From contig NZ_VWWJ01000019.1 of NCBI RefSeq assembly GCF_011753055.1, positions 62,001-126,000 of the forward strand: a stretch of DNA of 64,000 nt. Direction: 5' to 3'. The number at the start of each line of letters is the position of its first letter. The first letter of the stretch is position 1. A model generated the notes under the pieces. That model was given only the letters and a program-made list of their open reading frames with translations, was not told the DNA's origin and made no database searches. Of the stretch, positions 37,765-50,503 are shown piece after piece. A program made the position numbers and the translations under genes. The stretch is from Burkholderia sp. Ax-1719 (lineage in GTDB: Bacteria > Pseudomonadota > Gammaproteobacteria > Burkholderiales > Burkholderiaceae).

Positions 37765-38133
37765 ATGAGTCACGACCGCAGCACCTGCCTCTTCTGCAAG
37801 ATCGCCGATGGCCTGATCCCGAGCACGCGCGTCTACGAAGACGACGAGTTCGTGGCGTTTCGCGATATCCGGCCCGCCGCGCAGACCCACGTGCTGGTGA
37901 TACCGCGCGAACATATACCGACCCTCGCCGATTGCGGTGAAAACGAGGCTCCGCTGCTTGGTAGAATGTTCGTGCTGGTGGCGCGCCTGGCGAAGGATCT
38001 GGGTGTGTCGTATACCGGCGGCGAGACCGGTTTTCGCACCGTCGTGAATACGGGGCCAGGCGGCGGTCAGGAGGTCTACCACCTGCACGCGCATCTGCTG
38101 GCCGGCCCGCGTCCGTGGCAGCGCATGGGCTGA
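37765..38133 (+). CDS. HIT-family nucleotide-binding protein (HinT-like)
   Basis: A 122-residue HIT-domain protein: CLFCKIADGLIPS at 9-21 and the histidine triad YHLHAHLLAG near residues 104-113. HinT relatives hydrolyse adenosine 5'-phosphoramidates. The conserved location next to hisIE in betaproteobacteria has led to the old label hisE-associated HIT. Start ATG 37765 is preceded by GGGAG. Confidence 0.92.
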   Translation: MSHDRSTCLFCKIADGLIPSTRVYEDDEFVAFRDIRPAAQTHVLVIPREHIPTLADCGENEAPLLGRMFVLVARLAKDLGVSYTGGETGFRTVVNTGPGGGQEVYHLHAHLLAGPRPWQRMG

Positions 38134-38336
38134 TCGTTCGGCTGATTGCGGCGGCTGATTCTCAGGCCGTTGCAGGAAAGCTACGGACGTTTCTGAAAAG
38201 GCGGCTGAAAAAGGGCAGAATGCCACGCAGCCGAAATACCTTACAGGCAACATTTCCAGGCGTGCATCGCGCACTCGCGCTAACGTTTTCTCGCTGCGCA
38301 TGACGCGCGGCGTCGGGGTTAAGGAGAGTTTTGATC

Positions 38337-38579
38337 ATGGGTTCGTTGAGCATCTGGCACTGGCTGATCGTGTTGTTGATCGTGGCGCTTGTCTTCGGTA
38401 CGAAGAAACTGCGCAATATCGGCAGCGATCTGGGCGGTGCGGTGAAAGGCTTCAAGGAAGGCATGCGCGACGGCGAAGAGCCGGGCGCCGATGCACAAAA
38501 GCGTGAGCTGCCCAAGAACGACGGCACGGTCGATGTCGACGCCAAGGACAAGACTCCGCGTTCGAACGACTACCGCTAG
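38337..38579 (+). CDS. tatA: Sec-independent translocase subunit TatA
   Basis: An 80-residue Tat component: short N-terminal helix (SLSIWHWLIVLLIVALVFG), FGTKKLRNIGSDLGGAVKGF amphipathic helix and an acidic/basic tail. It forms the pore for folded twin-arginine substrates. ATG 38337 preceded by AAGGAGAG is chosen over the TTG at 38331. First gene of tatABC. Confidence 0.95.
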   Translation: MGSLSIWHWLIVLLIVALVFGTKKLRNIGSDLGGAVKGFKEGMRDGEEPGADAQKRELPKNDGTVDVDAKDKTPRSNDYR

Positions 38580-38636
38580 GCGCGGGCGTTGTTTCTTCTC
38601 TTTGTTTCGCCCCAAGGCTGACGGAAAGCTCCATTC

Positions 38637-39227
38637 ATGCTCGATCTGGGTCTAACCAAGATGGCGCTGATCGGCGTCGTCGCGCTGGTCGTTCTCGGAC
38701 CGGAGCGGCTGCCGCGCGTCGCACGCACGGCGGGCGCCCTGTTCGGGCGCGCGCAGCGCTATATCAACGACGTCAAGGCGGAAGTCACGCGCGAGATCGA
38801 ACTGGACGAACTGCGCCGCATGAAGGGCGAGTTCGAGCAGGCCGCGCAGAACGTCGAAAAAAACGTTCACGAGAATCTGCACAAGCATGAGACCGAGCTG
38901 AACGACGCCTGGAATCAGGGCACCAGCGTTTCGCCGAGCATTGCGGGCGGGGCGGACGCGTCCGCTGCTACGTCCATTCCTACGCTCGAAGGCGCTGCGC
39001 TCAGCTATGACGGCATGCCGGGCATTGCCGATGGCTCCAGCGCCGCCGCATGGCGCTCCGGCAACGCCGGCCCGGCCGCCAGACGCAAGAACTGGCGCGT
39101 CAAGCAGAGCGCGGCTCCGGTCTGGTACAAGCGCGCGACGCTGCGGCGCACGCGCGTGCAGTCGGGCGCGGCGCGGGTCGCGCAGCACACGCCGGCCAGC
39201 CTGCGCCGTCCGGTGCGCTTCTTTTGA
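38637..39227 (+). CDS. tatB: Sec-independent translocase subunit TatB
   Basis: A 196-residue protein: N-terminal helix with the conserved Glu/Pro hinge (ALVVLGPERLPRVARTAG at 16-33), a long amphipathic helix (VTREIELDELRRMKGEFEQ) and a long basic Ala/Arg-rich C-terminus (from about 140). It recognises twin-arginine signal peptides with TatC. 57 bases after tatA. Confidence 0.94.
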   Translation: MLDLGLTKMALIGVVALVVLGPERLPRVARTAGALFGRAQRYINDVKAEVTREIELDELRRMKGEFEQAAQNVEKNVHENLHKHETELNDAWNQGTSVSPSIAGGADASAATSIPTLEGAALSYDGMPGIADGSSAAAWRSGNAGPAARRKNWRVKQSAAPVWYKRATLRRTRVQSGAARVAQHTPASLRRPVRFF

Positions 39228-39307
39228 TGCTGCTTTTTGATGCCATCTGACGCACCGATGCCCCTTTCGAGTCCGAACTTGTCCATCTCCAACCCCCGAG
39301 GGCCGGT

Positions 39308-40087
39308 GTGAGCGACCCCCAACAAAAACAGGACGAGGGCACTGAAGAGACCTTCATCTCGCACCTCGTCGAACTGCGCGACCGCATCATGCGCGCGGGC
39401 ATCGCCGTGATCGTGGTGTTCGTCGGTCTCGTCTACTGGGCGCCCGATATCTTCAAGCTGCTGGCCCGTCCGCTCATGAACAACTTGCCGAAGGACGGCA
39501 AGATGATCGTGACCGACGTCACCGGCTCGTTCTTCGTGCCGATGAAGGTGACGATGCTGGTGGCCTTCGTGATCGCGCTGCCCGTCGTGCTCTACCAGAT
39601 CTGGGCGTTCGTCGCGCCTGGGCTCTATCAGCACGAGAAGAAGCTGGTCGCGCCGCTGGTGGCGAGCAGCTACACGCTGTTCCTGTGCGGCATGGCGTTC
39701 GCGTATTTCGTGGTGTTTCCCACCATCTTCCGCGTGATGGCGCATTACAACGCGCCGCTCGGCGCGGAGATGACCACCGATATCGACAATTACCTGAGCT
39801 TCGTGCTGACGATGTTCATCGCCTTCGGCGTGACCTTCGAAGTGCCGATCGTCGTCGTGATTCTCGTGCGCATGGGCCTGGTCACGGTCAAGAAGCTCAA
39901 GGAAGTGCGGCCTTATGTGATCGTCGGCGCGTTTATCATCGCCGCCGTCGTGACGCCGCCGGACGTGTTCTCGCAGCTGATTCTCGCGTTGCCGCTGATC
40001 GTGCTGTACGAGGCCGGGATCATCGCTGCGCGCATTTTCATCGGCACCGGCGAGAAGGCACCGGACGAAAGCAAGGCGGCCAGTTAA
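39308..40087 (+). CDS. tatC: Sec-independent translocase subunit TatC
   Basis: A 259-residue membrane protein with six predicted helices and the N-terminal cytoplasmic signature FISHLVELRDRIMRA plus the periplasmic/cytoplasmic blocks FWAFVAPGLYQHEKK (here IWAFVAPGLYQHEKK) and TPPDVFSQLILALPLIVLYE. Start is GTG at 39308. A bidirectional terminator follows. The Rieske protein encoded 2.4 kb downstream is a likely Tat substrate. Confidence 0.96.
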   Translation: MSDPQQKQDEGTEETFISHLVELRDRIMRAGIAVIVVFVGLVYWAPDIFKLLARPLMNNLPKDGKMIVTDVTGSFFVPMKVTMLVAFVIALPVVLYQIWAFVAPGLYQHEKKLVAPLVASSYTLFLCGMAFAYFVVFPTIFRVMAHYNAPLGAEMTTDIDNYLSFVLTMFIAFGVTFEVPIVVVILVRMGLVTVKKLKEVRPYVIVGAFIIAAVVTPPDVFSQLILALPLIVLYEAGIIAARIFIGTGEKAPDESKAAS

Positions 40088-40114
40088 GCGACGCTGCGCA
40101 GACCAGGACAAAAG

Positions 40115-40148
40115 AAAAGGCCGCGAACGGTGACGTTCGCGGCCTTTT
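40115..40148. terminator. Bidirectional terminator between tatC and the protease gene
   Basis: AAAAGGCCGCGAACG (40115-40129), loop GTGA, CGTTCGCGGCCTTTT (40134-40148): a perfect 15-bp stem with T-runs in both directions, serving the convergent tatC and protease genes. Confidence 0.93.
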
Positions 40149-40181
40149 GTCTTGATGCGCGTGCGGCTGAGCGTAGCGGGA

Positions 40182-41399
<1,218 letters not shown>

Positions 41400-41418
41400 C
41401 TGAAGATTAGAGGATTAT

Positions 41419-42165
41419 ATGGATCGGATCGAACTGGAATTGTATCTGAACAATCTTCTGGAAACCTCGCGGTTCAAGGACTACTGCCCCAATGGCCTGC
41501 AGGTGGAAGGCCGGCGGCGCGTGGAAAAGATCGCGACCGGCGTGACCGCTTCGCTGGCTTTTCTCGAAGCCGCGCTGGAGTGGGGCGCGGACGCCGTGCT
41601 GGTTCACCACGGGTATTTCTGGAAGAGCGAGGCGCCGCAAATCACGGGCCGCAAGTATCGTCGCCTCAAGACGCTGCTGGCCAACGACCTCAATCTCTTT
41701 GCCTACCATCTGCCGCTCGACAGCCATCCTGAGTTCGGCAATAACGCGCAACTGGGCGCGCGATTCGGCTGGATCGGCGAACAACGCTTCGGCGAGCAGG
41801 ATCTTGGCTGGATGGCCACGCTGCCCATGCCGATCACGCTCGCGCACTTTACCGCCGAAGTCGAACAGACGCTCGGCCGCACGCCGCTCGTGCTGGGCGA
41901 CCCGGACTGGCAGATCCGCCGCGTGGCCTGGTGCACGGGCGCGGCGCAAGGGTTCTTCGACGACGCGATCGACGCGGGCGCGGATGTTTACCTCACCGGC
42001 GAGATTTCCGAGCAGACCACGCACACGGCCGCCGAGAGCGGCGTGGCGTTCCTCGCGGCGGGCCATCACGCGACCGAGCGTTATGGCGTGCAGGCGGTCG
42101 GCACGCATCTGGCCGAAGCCTTCGACATCGAGCATATGTTTATCGATATCGATAATCCCGTTTGA
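41419..42165 (+). CDS. Nif3-like dinuclear metal-centre protein
   Basis: A 248-residue protein of the Nif3/YbgI (GTP cyclohydrolase I type 2) family, which forms toroidal hexamers with two metals per subunit. Metal-binding HHGYFW (near 61-66) and GHHATERYGV (near 214-223) are present, with YCPNGLQVEG near the start. The biochemical role is unsettled. It is divergent from the protease and lies upstream of petABC. Confidence 0.9.
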   Translation: MDRIELELYLNNLLETSRFKDYCPNGLQVEGRRRVEKIATGVTASLAFLEAALEWGADAVLVHHGYFWKSEAPQITGRKYRRLKTLLANDLNLFAYHLPLDSHPEFGNNAQLGARFGWIGEQRFGEQDLGWMATLPMPITLAHFTAEVEQTLGRTPLVLGDPDWQIRRVAWCTGAAQGFFDDAIDAGADVYLTGEISEQTTHTAAESGVAFLAAGHHATERYGVQAVGTHLAEAFDIEHMFIDIDNPV

Positions 42166-42450
42166 GTTGCTGGAAAGCATTCAGCGCGCATCAAATCGCC
42201 TCGGCCGATTAACCGGTGGAGAAGCGATTGATGCGCCGCAGCGCATTGCCGTATTCGCCGGGCATTTACAAAAGCAAAAGAAAATGGCCCCGTTTCTTCG
42301 GGGAAAACCCCGAGATATCAAGGACTTCGCGCGCTTTCTGGTAACCGCCCCTTGTAAATGGCAACTCCATTCGCGCACACTAGCGTTCGGCAGCACCGCG
42401 GGTAAGCAACGGCGTGACGGAAAAATCCAACTCAGAAGTGGGGCGATGTG

Positions 42451-43071
42451 ATGCGAGACAAAGATAATGACCGCGTCGATGGCAGCCGCCGTACCTGGCT
42501 GATTGCGACGTCCGTAGCAGGTGGCATAGGAGGCGTTGCCACTGTCGTACCGTTCGTAGGCTCGTTTGCACCATCCGAAAAAGCCCGCGCCGCTGGCGCG
42601 CCTGTCGAAGCGGACATCAGCGGGCTCGAACCCGGCTCGATGATGACCGTCGCGTGGCGCGGCAAGCCCGTGTGGATCCTCAACCGCACCGACCGCATGA
42701 TGGCCGACGTCAAGAAGGCCGATCCGGGGCTCGCGGACCCGAACTCCGAGCATCCGTTTTCCATGCCGATGCCCGAGTACTGCCAGAACGAATACCGCTC
42801 GCGACCCGAGCACAAGAACATCCTCGTGGCCGTCGCCGTCTGCACCCATCTGGGCTGCACGCCGACGCCACGCTTCCAGGAAGGCGCGCAACCCAACCTG
42901 CCCGACGACTGGCCAGGCGGCTTCCTGTGCCCGTGCCACGGCTCCACTTACGATCTCTCTGGCCGCGTGTTCAAGAACAAGCCCGCGCCGCAGAACCTCG
43001 ACATCCCGCGCTACATGTTCGCGTCAGCGACGACGATCGTGATCGGCAAGGACGAAAAAGGAGAAGCGTGA
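42451..43071 (+). CDS. petA: Ubiquinol-cytochrome c reductase, Rieske iron-sulfur subunit
   Basis: A 206-residue subunit of the bc1 complex with a 2Fe-2S cluster. Ligand boxes: CTHLGC at 131-136 and CPCHGS at 160-165, including the paired His and disulfide Cys. The N-terminus SRRTWLIAT (12-20) is a twin-arginine motif before the single membrane anchor, so it should be exported folded by Tat. ATG 42451 is used; the GTG three bases earlier is in frame. The stop overlaps petB (TGATG). Confidence 0.96.
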   Translation: MRDKDNDRVDGSRRTWLIATSVAGGIGGVATVVPFVGSFAPSEKARAAGAPVEADISGLEPGSMMTVAWRGKPVWILNRTDRMMADVKKADPGLADPNSEHPFSMPMPEYCQNEYRSRPEHKNILVAVAVCTHLGCTPTPRFQEGAQPNLPDDWPGGFLCPCHGSTYDLSGRVFKNKPAPQNLDIPRYMFASATTIVIGKDEKGEA

Positions 43072-44468
43072 TGGCTACGGGAACCGAAAAGGAAGTGGTG
43101 GACACGTCCAGCTCGTCCGGCCTCGTGGGCTGGATCGACAAGCGCTTTCCGATGACGGCGACGTGGAAGGCGCACGTCTCCGAGTACTACGCGCCGAAGA
43201 ACTTCAACTTCTGGTACTTCTTCGGCTCGCTGGCGCTGCTGGTGCTGGTGAACCAGATCGTCACCGGCATCTTCCTCACCATGAACTACAAGCCCGATGC
43301 GACGCTCGCGTTCGCGTCGGTCGAGTACATCATGCGCGAGGTGCCGTGGGGCTGGCTGATCCGCTACATGCACTCGACGGGCGCGTCGATGTTCTTCGTG
43401 GTGGTGTATCTGCACATGTTCCGCGGGCTGCTTTACGGTTCGTACCGCAAGCCGCGCGAACTGGTGTGGATCTTCGGCTGCGCGATCTTCCTGTGCCTGA
43501 TGGCCGAAGCGTTCTTCGGCTACCTGCTGCCGTGGGGCCAGATGTCGTTCTGGGGCGCGCAGGTGATCGTGAATCTGTTTTCGGCGATTCCCTTCATCGG
43601 CCCGGACCTGTCGCTGTGGATTCGCGGCGACTACGTGGTCTCCGACGTCACGCTCAACCGCTTCTTCGCCTTCCACGTGATCGCGATTCCGCTCGTACTG
43701 GTGGGGCTGGTGGTGGCGCATATCGTCGCACTGCACGAAGTGGGCTCGAACAACCCCGACGGCATCGAGATCAAGGAGAAAAAGGACGCGAACGGCATTC
43801 CGCTCGACGGCATTCCGTTCCATCCCTATTACTCCGTGCACGACTTCATGGGCGTGTGCATCTTCCTGATGATCTTCGCGGCGATCATCTTCTTCGCGCC
43901 GGAAATGGGCGGCTACTTCCTCGAAGCCAATAACTTCATCCCGGCGAACCCGCTGCAGACGCCACCGGAAATCGCGCCGGTCTGGTACTTCACGGCCTTC
44001 TACGCGATGCTGCGCGCCACCACCGACCCCTTCAAGATCGTGCTGATGATCGTGATCGGTCTGCTGGGCGTGCTCGCGCTGCTGCGCGCGCGCGGCAAGT
44101 GGCGCGCGGGACTGCCGGTGCTGGCGGTGCTCGTGATCCTGGCGATGGCGTTCACGGAATCGAAGTTCTGGGGCGTGGTGGTGATGGGCACGGCGGTGAT
44201 TTCGCTCTTCTTCCTGCCGTGGCTCGACCGCGCGCCGGTGAAGTCGATCCGCTACCGGCCGTTCTTCCACAAGGTTTTCCTCGGCATCTTCGTGCTTGCG
44301 TTCCTGACGCTCGGCTTCCTCGGCACGCGGCCGCCATCGCCCGCGGCCACGCTGATTGCGCAGATCTGCGCGCTGGTCTACTTCGCATTCTTCCTCGGCA
44401 TGCCGTTCTGGACGCGGCTTGGCACCTTCAAGCAGCCGCCCGAGCGCGTGCACTTCAAGCCCCATTAA
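43071..44468 (+). CDS. petB: Ubiquinol-cytochrome c reductase, cytochrome b
   Basis: A 465-residue polytopic membrane protein that binds two b hemes. Visible blocks: FNFWYFFGSLALLVLVNQI, YMHSTGASMFFVVVYLHMFR (heme His), PWGQMSFWGAQVI (Qo site), FFAFHVIAIPLVLVGLVVAH (heme His pair) and P-E-W-equivalent APVWYFTAFYAMLR. The C-terminal domain is fused, giving a single b of bacterial bc1 type. It is coupled to petA by a one-base overlap. Confidence 0.96.
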   Translation: MATGTEKEVVDTSSSSGLVGWIDKRFPMTATWKAHVSEYYAPKNFNFWYFFGSLALLVLVNQIVTGIFLTMNYKPDATLAFASVEYIMREVPWGWLIRYMHSTGASMFFVVVYLHMFRGLLYGSYRKPRELVWIFGCAIFLCLMAEAFFGYLLPWGQMSFWGAQVIVNLFSAIPFIGPDLSLWIRGDYVVSDVTLNRFFAFHVIAIPLVLVGLVVAHIVALHEVGSNNPDGIEIKEKKDANGIPLDGIPFHPYYSVHDFMGVCIFLMIFAAIIFFAPEMGGYFLEANNFIPANPLQTPPEIAPVWYFTAFYAMLRATTDPFKIVLMIVIGLLGVLALLRARGKWRAGLPVLAVLVILAMAFTESKFWGVVVMGTAVISLFFLPWLDRAPVKSIRYRPFFHKVFLGIFVLAFLTLGFLGTRPPSPAATLIAQICALVYFAFFLGMPFWTRLGTFKQPPERVHFKPH

Positions 44469-44486
44469 CCAGCGAGCGAGGAAGAC

Positions 44487-45269
44487 ATGATGATGAAATC
44501 TCTCTTTTCGACGCTCGCACGGGCGAGCGTCCGTACGGGCTTGATGGTGGCGTGCGCGCTGTTGTTCGGGGTCGGATCGGCAATGGCTCAGGAAAACATT
44601 CCGCTCGACCGCGCTCCCGATAACGGCGAAAATCTTGCTTCGCTGCAACACGGCGCGCAATTGTTTGTAAACTATTGCCTGAACTGCCACAGTGCGAATC
44701 TGATGCGCTACAGCCGGTTGCAGGATCTCGGCATTCCGCAGAAGCAGATCGAAGATAATCTCTTGTTTACGACGGACAAGGTCGGCAACACGATGTCCAT
44801 CGCGATGCGCCCGGACGACGCCAAGTCGTGGTTCGGCGTGCCGCCGCCGGACCTCTCCGTGGAGGCGCGCGCCAAAGGGCGCGACTGGCTGTACACGTAT
44901 CTGCGCAGCTTCTACCGCGACGACACGCGCCCGACCGGCTGGAACAACATGGTGTTCGAGAACGTGAGCATGCCGCACGTGCTCTGGCAGTTGCAGGGCG
45001 TGCGCACGGCGAAGTTCGAAGACACGGTGGATGAAGAAACGGGGGAAAAGGTCCGCCGGTTTGTGGGGTACCAACAGGTCACGCCGGGGAAGCTTTCGCC
45101 GGTAGATTATGATTCTGCCGTGGCCGACCTGGTTGCGTACCTCGGCTGGATGTCCGAACCGGAGCAGCGCACCCGCAAGCAGCTTGGGGTCTGGGTGCTC
45201 CTGTTTCTCGGCGTCCTGAGCTTTTTCGCGTGGCGATTGAACGCCGCGTACTGGAAAGATATCAAATAG
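44487..45269 (+). CDS. petC: Ubiquinol-cytochrome c reductase, cytochrome c1
   Basis: A 260-residue c-type cytochrome: signal peptide with cleavage after AMA (residue 34), heme motif CLNCH at 64-68, axial Met likely in the NVSMPHVLWQLQG block, and a C-terminal membrane anchor (GVWVLLFLGVLSFFAWRLNA) ending in basic residues. Third gene of petABC; the operon ends at the terminator 45305-45343. Confidence 0.96.
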   Translation: MMMKSLFSTLARASVRTGLMVACALLFGVGSAMAQENIPLDRAPDNGENLASLQHGAQLFVNYCLNCHSANLMRYSRLQDLGIPQKQIEDNLLFTTDKVGNTMSIAMRPDDAKSWFGVPPPDLSVEARAKGRDWLYTYLRSFYRDDTRPTGWNNMVFENVSMPHVLWQLQGVRTAKFEDTVDEETGEKVRRFVGYQQVTPGKLSPVDYDSAVADLVAYLGWMSEPEQRTRKQLGVWVLLFLGVLSFFAWRLNAAYWKDIK

Positions 45270-45304
45270 GCACGTCCTGACCGACGTGGGGCCGGTATGA
45301 CGAC

Positions 45305-45343
45305 ACACCGCCTGACGGTCTCGCGACCGTCGGGCGGTGTTTT
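45305..45343 (+). terminator. Intrinsic terminator of petABC
   Basis: ACACCGCCTGACGGT (45305-45319), loop CTCGCG, ACCGTCGGGCGGTGT (45326-45340), then TTT. A 15-bp stem with one T-G wobble pair, between petC and sspA. Confidence 0.9.
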
Positions 45344-45383
45344 CGCCCGCTGGCCTTTTGGGTTTATTGAGGAAATGTAAATC

Positions 45384-45995
45384 ATGATGGTTCTGTACTC
45401 CGGCACTACCTGCCCGTTCTCCCAGCGCTGCCGGCTGGTGTTGTTCGAAAAGGGCATGGACTTCGAAATCCGCGACGTCGACCTGTTCAATAAACCGGAA
45501 GACATCGCCGTGATGAATCCGTATGGTCAGGTGCCGATTCTGGTCGAGCGCGACCTGATTCTGTACGAATCGAACATCATCAACGAGTACATCGACGAGC
45601 GCTTCCCGCACCCGCAGCTGATGCCGGCTGACCCGGTCCAGCGCGCGCGCGCCCGCCTGTTCCTGCTCAACTTCGAGAAAGAACTGTTCGTGCACGTCAG
45701 CACGCTCGAAAACGAGAAGGGCAAGGCCGCCGAGAAGAACCACGAGAAGGCCCGTCTGGCGATCCGCGACCGCCTCACGCAGCTCGCGCCGATCTTCCTC
45801 AAGAACAAGTACATGCTGGGCGAAGAGTTCTCGATGCTCGACGTCGCGATCGCGCCGCTGCTGTGGCGTCTGGATCACTACGGCATCGAACTGTCGAAGA
45901 ACGCCGCGCCGCTGATGAAGTACGCGGAACGCATCTTCAGCCGTCCGGCTTACATCGAAGCGCTGACGCCGTCGGAAAAGGTGATGCGCCGCTAA
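45384..45995 (+). CDS. sspA: Stringent starvation protein A
   Basis: A 203-residue glutathione-S-transferase-fold protein that binds RNA polymerase and affects stationary-phase and acid-stress transcription. YSGTTCPFSQRCRLVLFEKG is the thioredoxin-like start; NPYGQVPILVERDLILYES and EYIDERFPHPQLMPADPV match SspA. GAGGAAAT precedes the start. It forms an operon with sspB 100 bases downstream. Confidence 0.95.
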   Translation: MMVLYSGTTCPFSQRCRLVLFEKGMDFEIRDVDLFNKPEDIAVMNPYGQVPILVERDLILYESNIINEYIDERFPHPQLMPADPVQRARARLFLLNFEKELFVHVSTLENEKGKAAEKNHEKARLAIRDRLTQLAPIFLKNKYMLGEEFSMLDVAIAPLLWRLDHYGIELSKNAAPLMKYAERIFSRPAYIEALTPSEKVMRR

Positions 45996-46095
45996 GGCCA
46001 CTTCAGCCGCTGCTGTCAGCCGCCGCTGTTGTCGCAGTTGCAATAAGGGGTGCGCGCGCAACGTCTGCGCGCGCCGCCTCTTCAGAGGATTGTTG

Positions 46096-46590
46096 ATGCA
46101 AGAGATTTCCACCAAGCCGTATCTGTTGCGCGCACTGTACGAATGGTGCACGGACAACGGCTTTACGCCGCATATCGCGGTGCGGGTCGACAACCGCACG
46201 CGCGTGCCGCGCCAGTTCGTGCGCGACGGCGAGATCGTCCTGAACATCAGCTTCGAGGCCACCAGCCAGCTGCAGATGGGCAACGAGATGATCGAGTTCA
46301 ATGCGCGCTTTTCCGGCAAGTCGCACAAGATCGAAGTGCCGGTTTCGAACGTGCTGGCGATCTACGCGCGCGAGAACGGCCAAGGCATGGCGTTCCCGGT
46401 CGAAGCGCCCGCAGGCGACGCGAACGATGTGCTGCCTTCCGCGCAGGACGAGCACGAAGATGTGCCGGCCGGTCCCGCGCAAGTCGAGCCTCTGGAAGCC
46501 GGTGCGGACGAATCCGCCGCATCGGCACCTGAAAAAGCCGACGAAGGTGCAGCAAAGAGCAGTAAGGGTCACCTCAAGATCGTGAAATGA
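46096..46590 (+). CDS. sspB: ClpXP protease specificity-enhancing factor SspB
   Basis: A 164-residue adaptor that delivers ssrA-tagged proteins to ClpXP. KPYLLRALYEWCTDNGFTPH near the start, NISFEATSQLQMGNEMIEFN (peptide-binding groove) and VSNVLAIYARENGQGM are conserved; a flexible acidic linker leads to the C-terminal ClpX-binding tail GHLKIVK. ATG 46096 with AGAGGA upstream is preferred over the preceding TTG codons. Confidence 0.95.
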   Translation: MQEISTKPYLLRALYEWCTDNGFTPHIAVRVDNRTRVPRQFVRDGEIVLNISFEATSQLQMGNEMIEFNARFSGKSHKIEVPVSNVLAIYARENGQGMAFPVEAPAGDANDVLPSAQDEHEDVPAGPAQVEPLEAGADESAASAPEKADEGAAKSSKGHLKIVK

Positions 46591-46592
46591 AG

Positions 46593-46598
46593 TAGAAT
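46593..46598 (+). promoter_or_regulatory. Candidate -10 box of tRNA-Thr
   Basis: TAGAAT (46593-46598) lies 10 bases before the tRNA and just after the sspB stop. The -35 region falls inside sspB and is weak. Confidence 0.4.
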
Positions 46599-46608
46599 CA
46601 CGGGCTAC

Positions 46609-48956
<2,348 letters not shown>

Positions 48957-49196
48957 ATTCTGTTGTGTAGCGCCGATGCGCGGCCTGGCGGTCATTCTAC
49001 TGGGATGGCCTGTGCCAACCGGCTTAGGCCGTCCGGTCGAATCGACGCTCGCCCGCCGCCGCGCGATCATGTCGGGACGCTGGCGGGACAGACTTGGCGC
49101 CGACTTTACCGCCGAACACAGGACCCGTCTCTGCTATAAGATGGCGCCGCATCCGAGGCGCGCCGTCATGGCGAGCCCATCAAGCATCCAGGACTT

Positions 49197-50354
49197 ATGA
49201 CCGACTTTCCCACCTTGAGCTGGCCTGACACGGACGGCCCCCGCACCGTGCGCTGGCGTTCGGAGGCGGGCACACCCGCGCCGAAGCGCGTCGTCGTCGC
49301 CGACGACCGCACCACGGCTGACGACGCCTACCGTCTCGCCTGCGAAGGCACTGCGCTGTTGTGGCGCGGCGACTTCCAGAACGCGCGTCAGTTGCTGCTG
49401 GCCATGTCGCGCCGCGCCGAGCGCAAGCCACGCAAGGGCGCGCCCAAAGGGCCAGGCGCGGCGCCGGCCACGCCGCTCGAAGCCTTCCACCTGCATCGCC
49501 AGGCGCAGTCGCAACGCGCGCGCACGCTCGGGATGGTGCTGCTGCCGCTCGAAGGCGACTATTCGATCGCGCTGCGCCGCGCGCCCGACGTCAAGCTCGC
49601 GTGCGAAGAGGCGTGGGGCGCACCGGACGGCGAGCCGTCTGCGGTCTCGCTGCGCGAAGTGCTCGGTCTGGTCGGCGCGCACGAATGGCGCAAGAAGGGC
49701 GTGGCGATTCCCGCGTTGGGCGGCGCGCACGTGCATCCCTACTACGGGGTGTTCTCGCCGGTGCGCGGGGAATATCTCGATCTGATTGCGCGCGTGCCGC
49801 TGCCTTCGGTGGAAAAAGCATTCGATATCGGCACCGGGACCGGCGTGATTGCGGCCGTGCTGGCCGGGCGGGGCGTGAAGCAGATCGTCGCCACCGATCA
49901 GGACGCGCGTGCGCTCGCTTGTGCGCGCGAAAACCTCGATCGGCTCGGCTTCGGCAAGCAGGTCAAGGTGATGGAAGCCGATCTTTTCCCGCCGGGGCGT
50001 GCGCCGCTGGTCGTGTGTAACCCGCCGTGGGTGCCTGCGCGGCCCGCTTCGCCGATCGAATACGCGGTGTTCGATCCGGACAGCCGCATGCTGCGCGGCT
50101 TCCTCGACGGGCTCAAGGATCATCTGGAGCCAGGCGGCGAAGGCTGGCTGATCCTGTCCGATTTCGCCGAGCATCTGGGTTTGCGCACGCGCGAAGCGTT
50201 GATGGAGATGATCGCGCAGGCGGGGCTCGAAGTCGCCGGGCGCGAGGACATTCGCCCGCGCCATCCTAAGGCGAGCGATCCGTCCGATCCGCTGCACCAG
50301 GCGCGCGCAGCCGAAGTCACGTCCTTGTGGCGACTCAAGGCGCGTAGCGAGTAA
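49197..50354 (+). CDS. Class I SAM-dependent methyltransferase (PrmB/RlmG-like NPPW type)
   Basis: A 385-residue protein. The C-terminal half is a Rossmann methyltransferase: FDIGTGTGVIAAVLAGRG near 212-229, DQDARALACAREN, and the amino-methyltransferase motif VVCNPPWVPA near 271-280. NPPW/NPPY motifs act on nitrogen of Gln, Asn or nucleobases, so a ribosomal protein or rRNA base is the likely target. The N-terminal half (about 1-190) has no motif I recognise. An upstream region of about 240 bases separates it from the divergent methylase gene. Confidence 0.82.
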   Translation: MTDFPTLSWPDTDGPRTVRWRSEAGTPAPKRVVVADDRTTADDAYRLACEGTALLWRGDFQNARQLLLAMSRRAERKPRKGAPKGPGAAPATPLEAFHLHRQAQSQRARTLGMVLLPLEGDYSIALRRAPDVKLACEEAWGAPDGEPSAVSLREVLGLVGAHEWRKKGVAIPALGGAHVHPYYGVFSPVRGEYLDLIARVPLPSVEKAFDIGTGTGVIAAVLAGRGVKQIVATDQDARALACARENLDRLGFGKQVKVMEADLFPPGRAPLVVCNPPWVPARPASPIEYAVFDPDSRMLRGFLDGLKDHLEPGGEGWLILSDFAEHLGLRTREALMEMIAQAGLEVAGREDIRPRHPKASDPSDPLHQARAAEVTSLWRLKARSE

Positions 50355-50397
50355 TGGGGGTTCGAAGCGCCTGAACCGCCGGTGCAAAAAAGCGAAA

Positions 50398-50421
50398 CGC
50401 CGCCGGTTTTAAACGGCGGCG
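50398..50421 (-). terminator. Terminator of the small hypothetical gene
   Basis: CGCCGCCG (50398-50405), 8-base loop, CGGCGGCG (50414-50421). Read on the minus strand the stem is followed by TTTCGCTTTTTT, so it should end transcription from the gene at 50504-50824; it may also slow the convergent methyltransferase transcript. Confidence 0.7.
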
Positions 50422-50503
50422 CAGTGAGAAAAGTCGATCAGCGCGCGGGCCGGCCTCGGATCGGCTACGCGCTAGAGGCAAATTCAGGCAGATTCAGTGA
50501 GTT

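Noticed and set aside
42281..42312. Overlapping CCCCG/CGGGG and GGGG/CCCC stems upstream of petA as a terminator
   Set aside because: Stems of only 4-5 bp, mutually exclusive, and no T-run.
43011..46328. 1105-codon minus-strand frame over petBC and sspA
   Set aside because: Spans several well-supported genes on the other strand; His/Arg-rich shadow.
49019..49027. CCGGCTTAG, a 9-base match to the 5' part of tRNA-Thr, as a possible island attachment repeat
   Set aside because: Too short, matches the 5' and not the 3' end of the tRNA, and no integrase is present.
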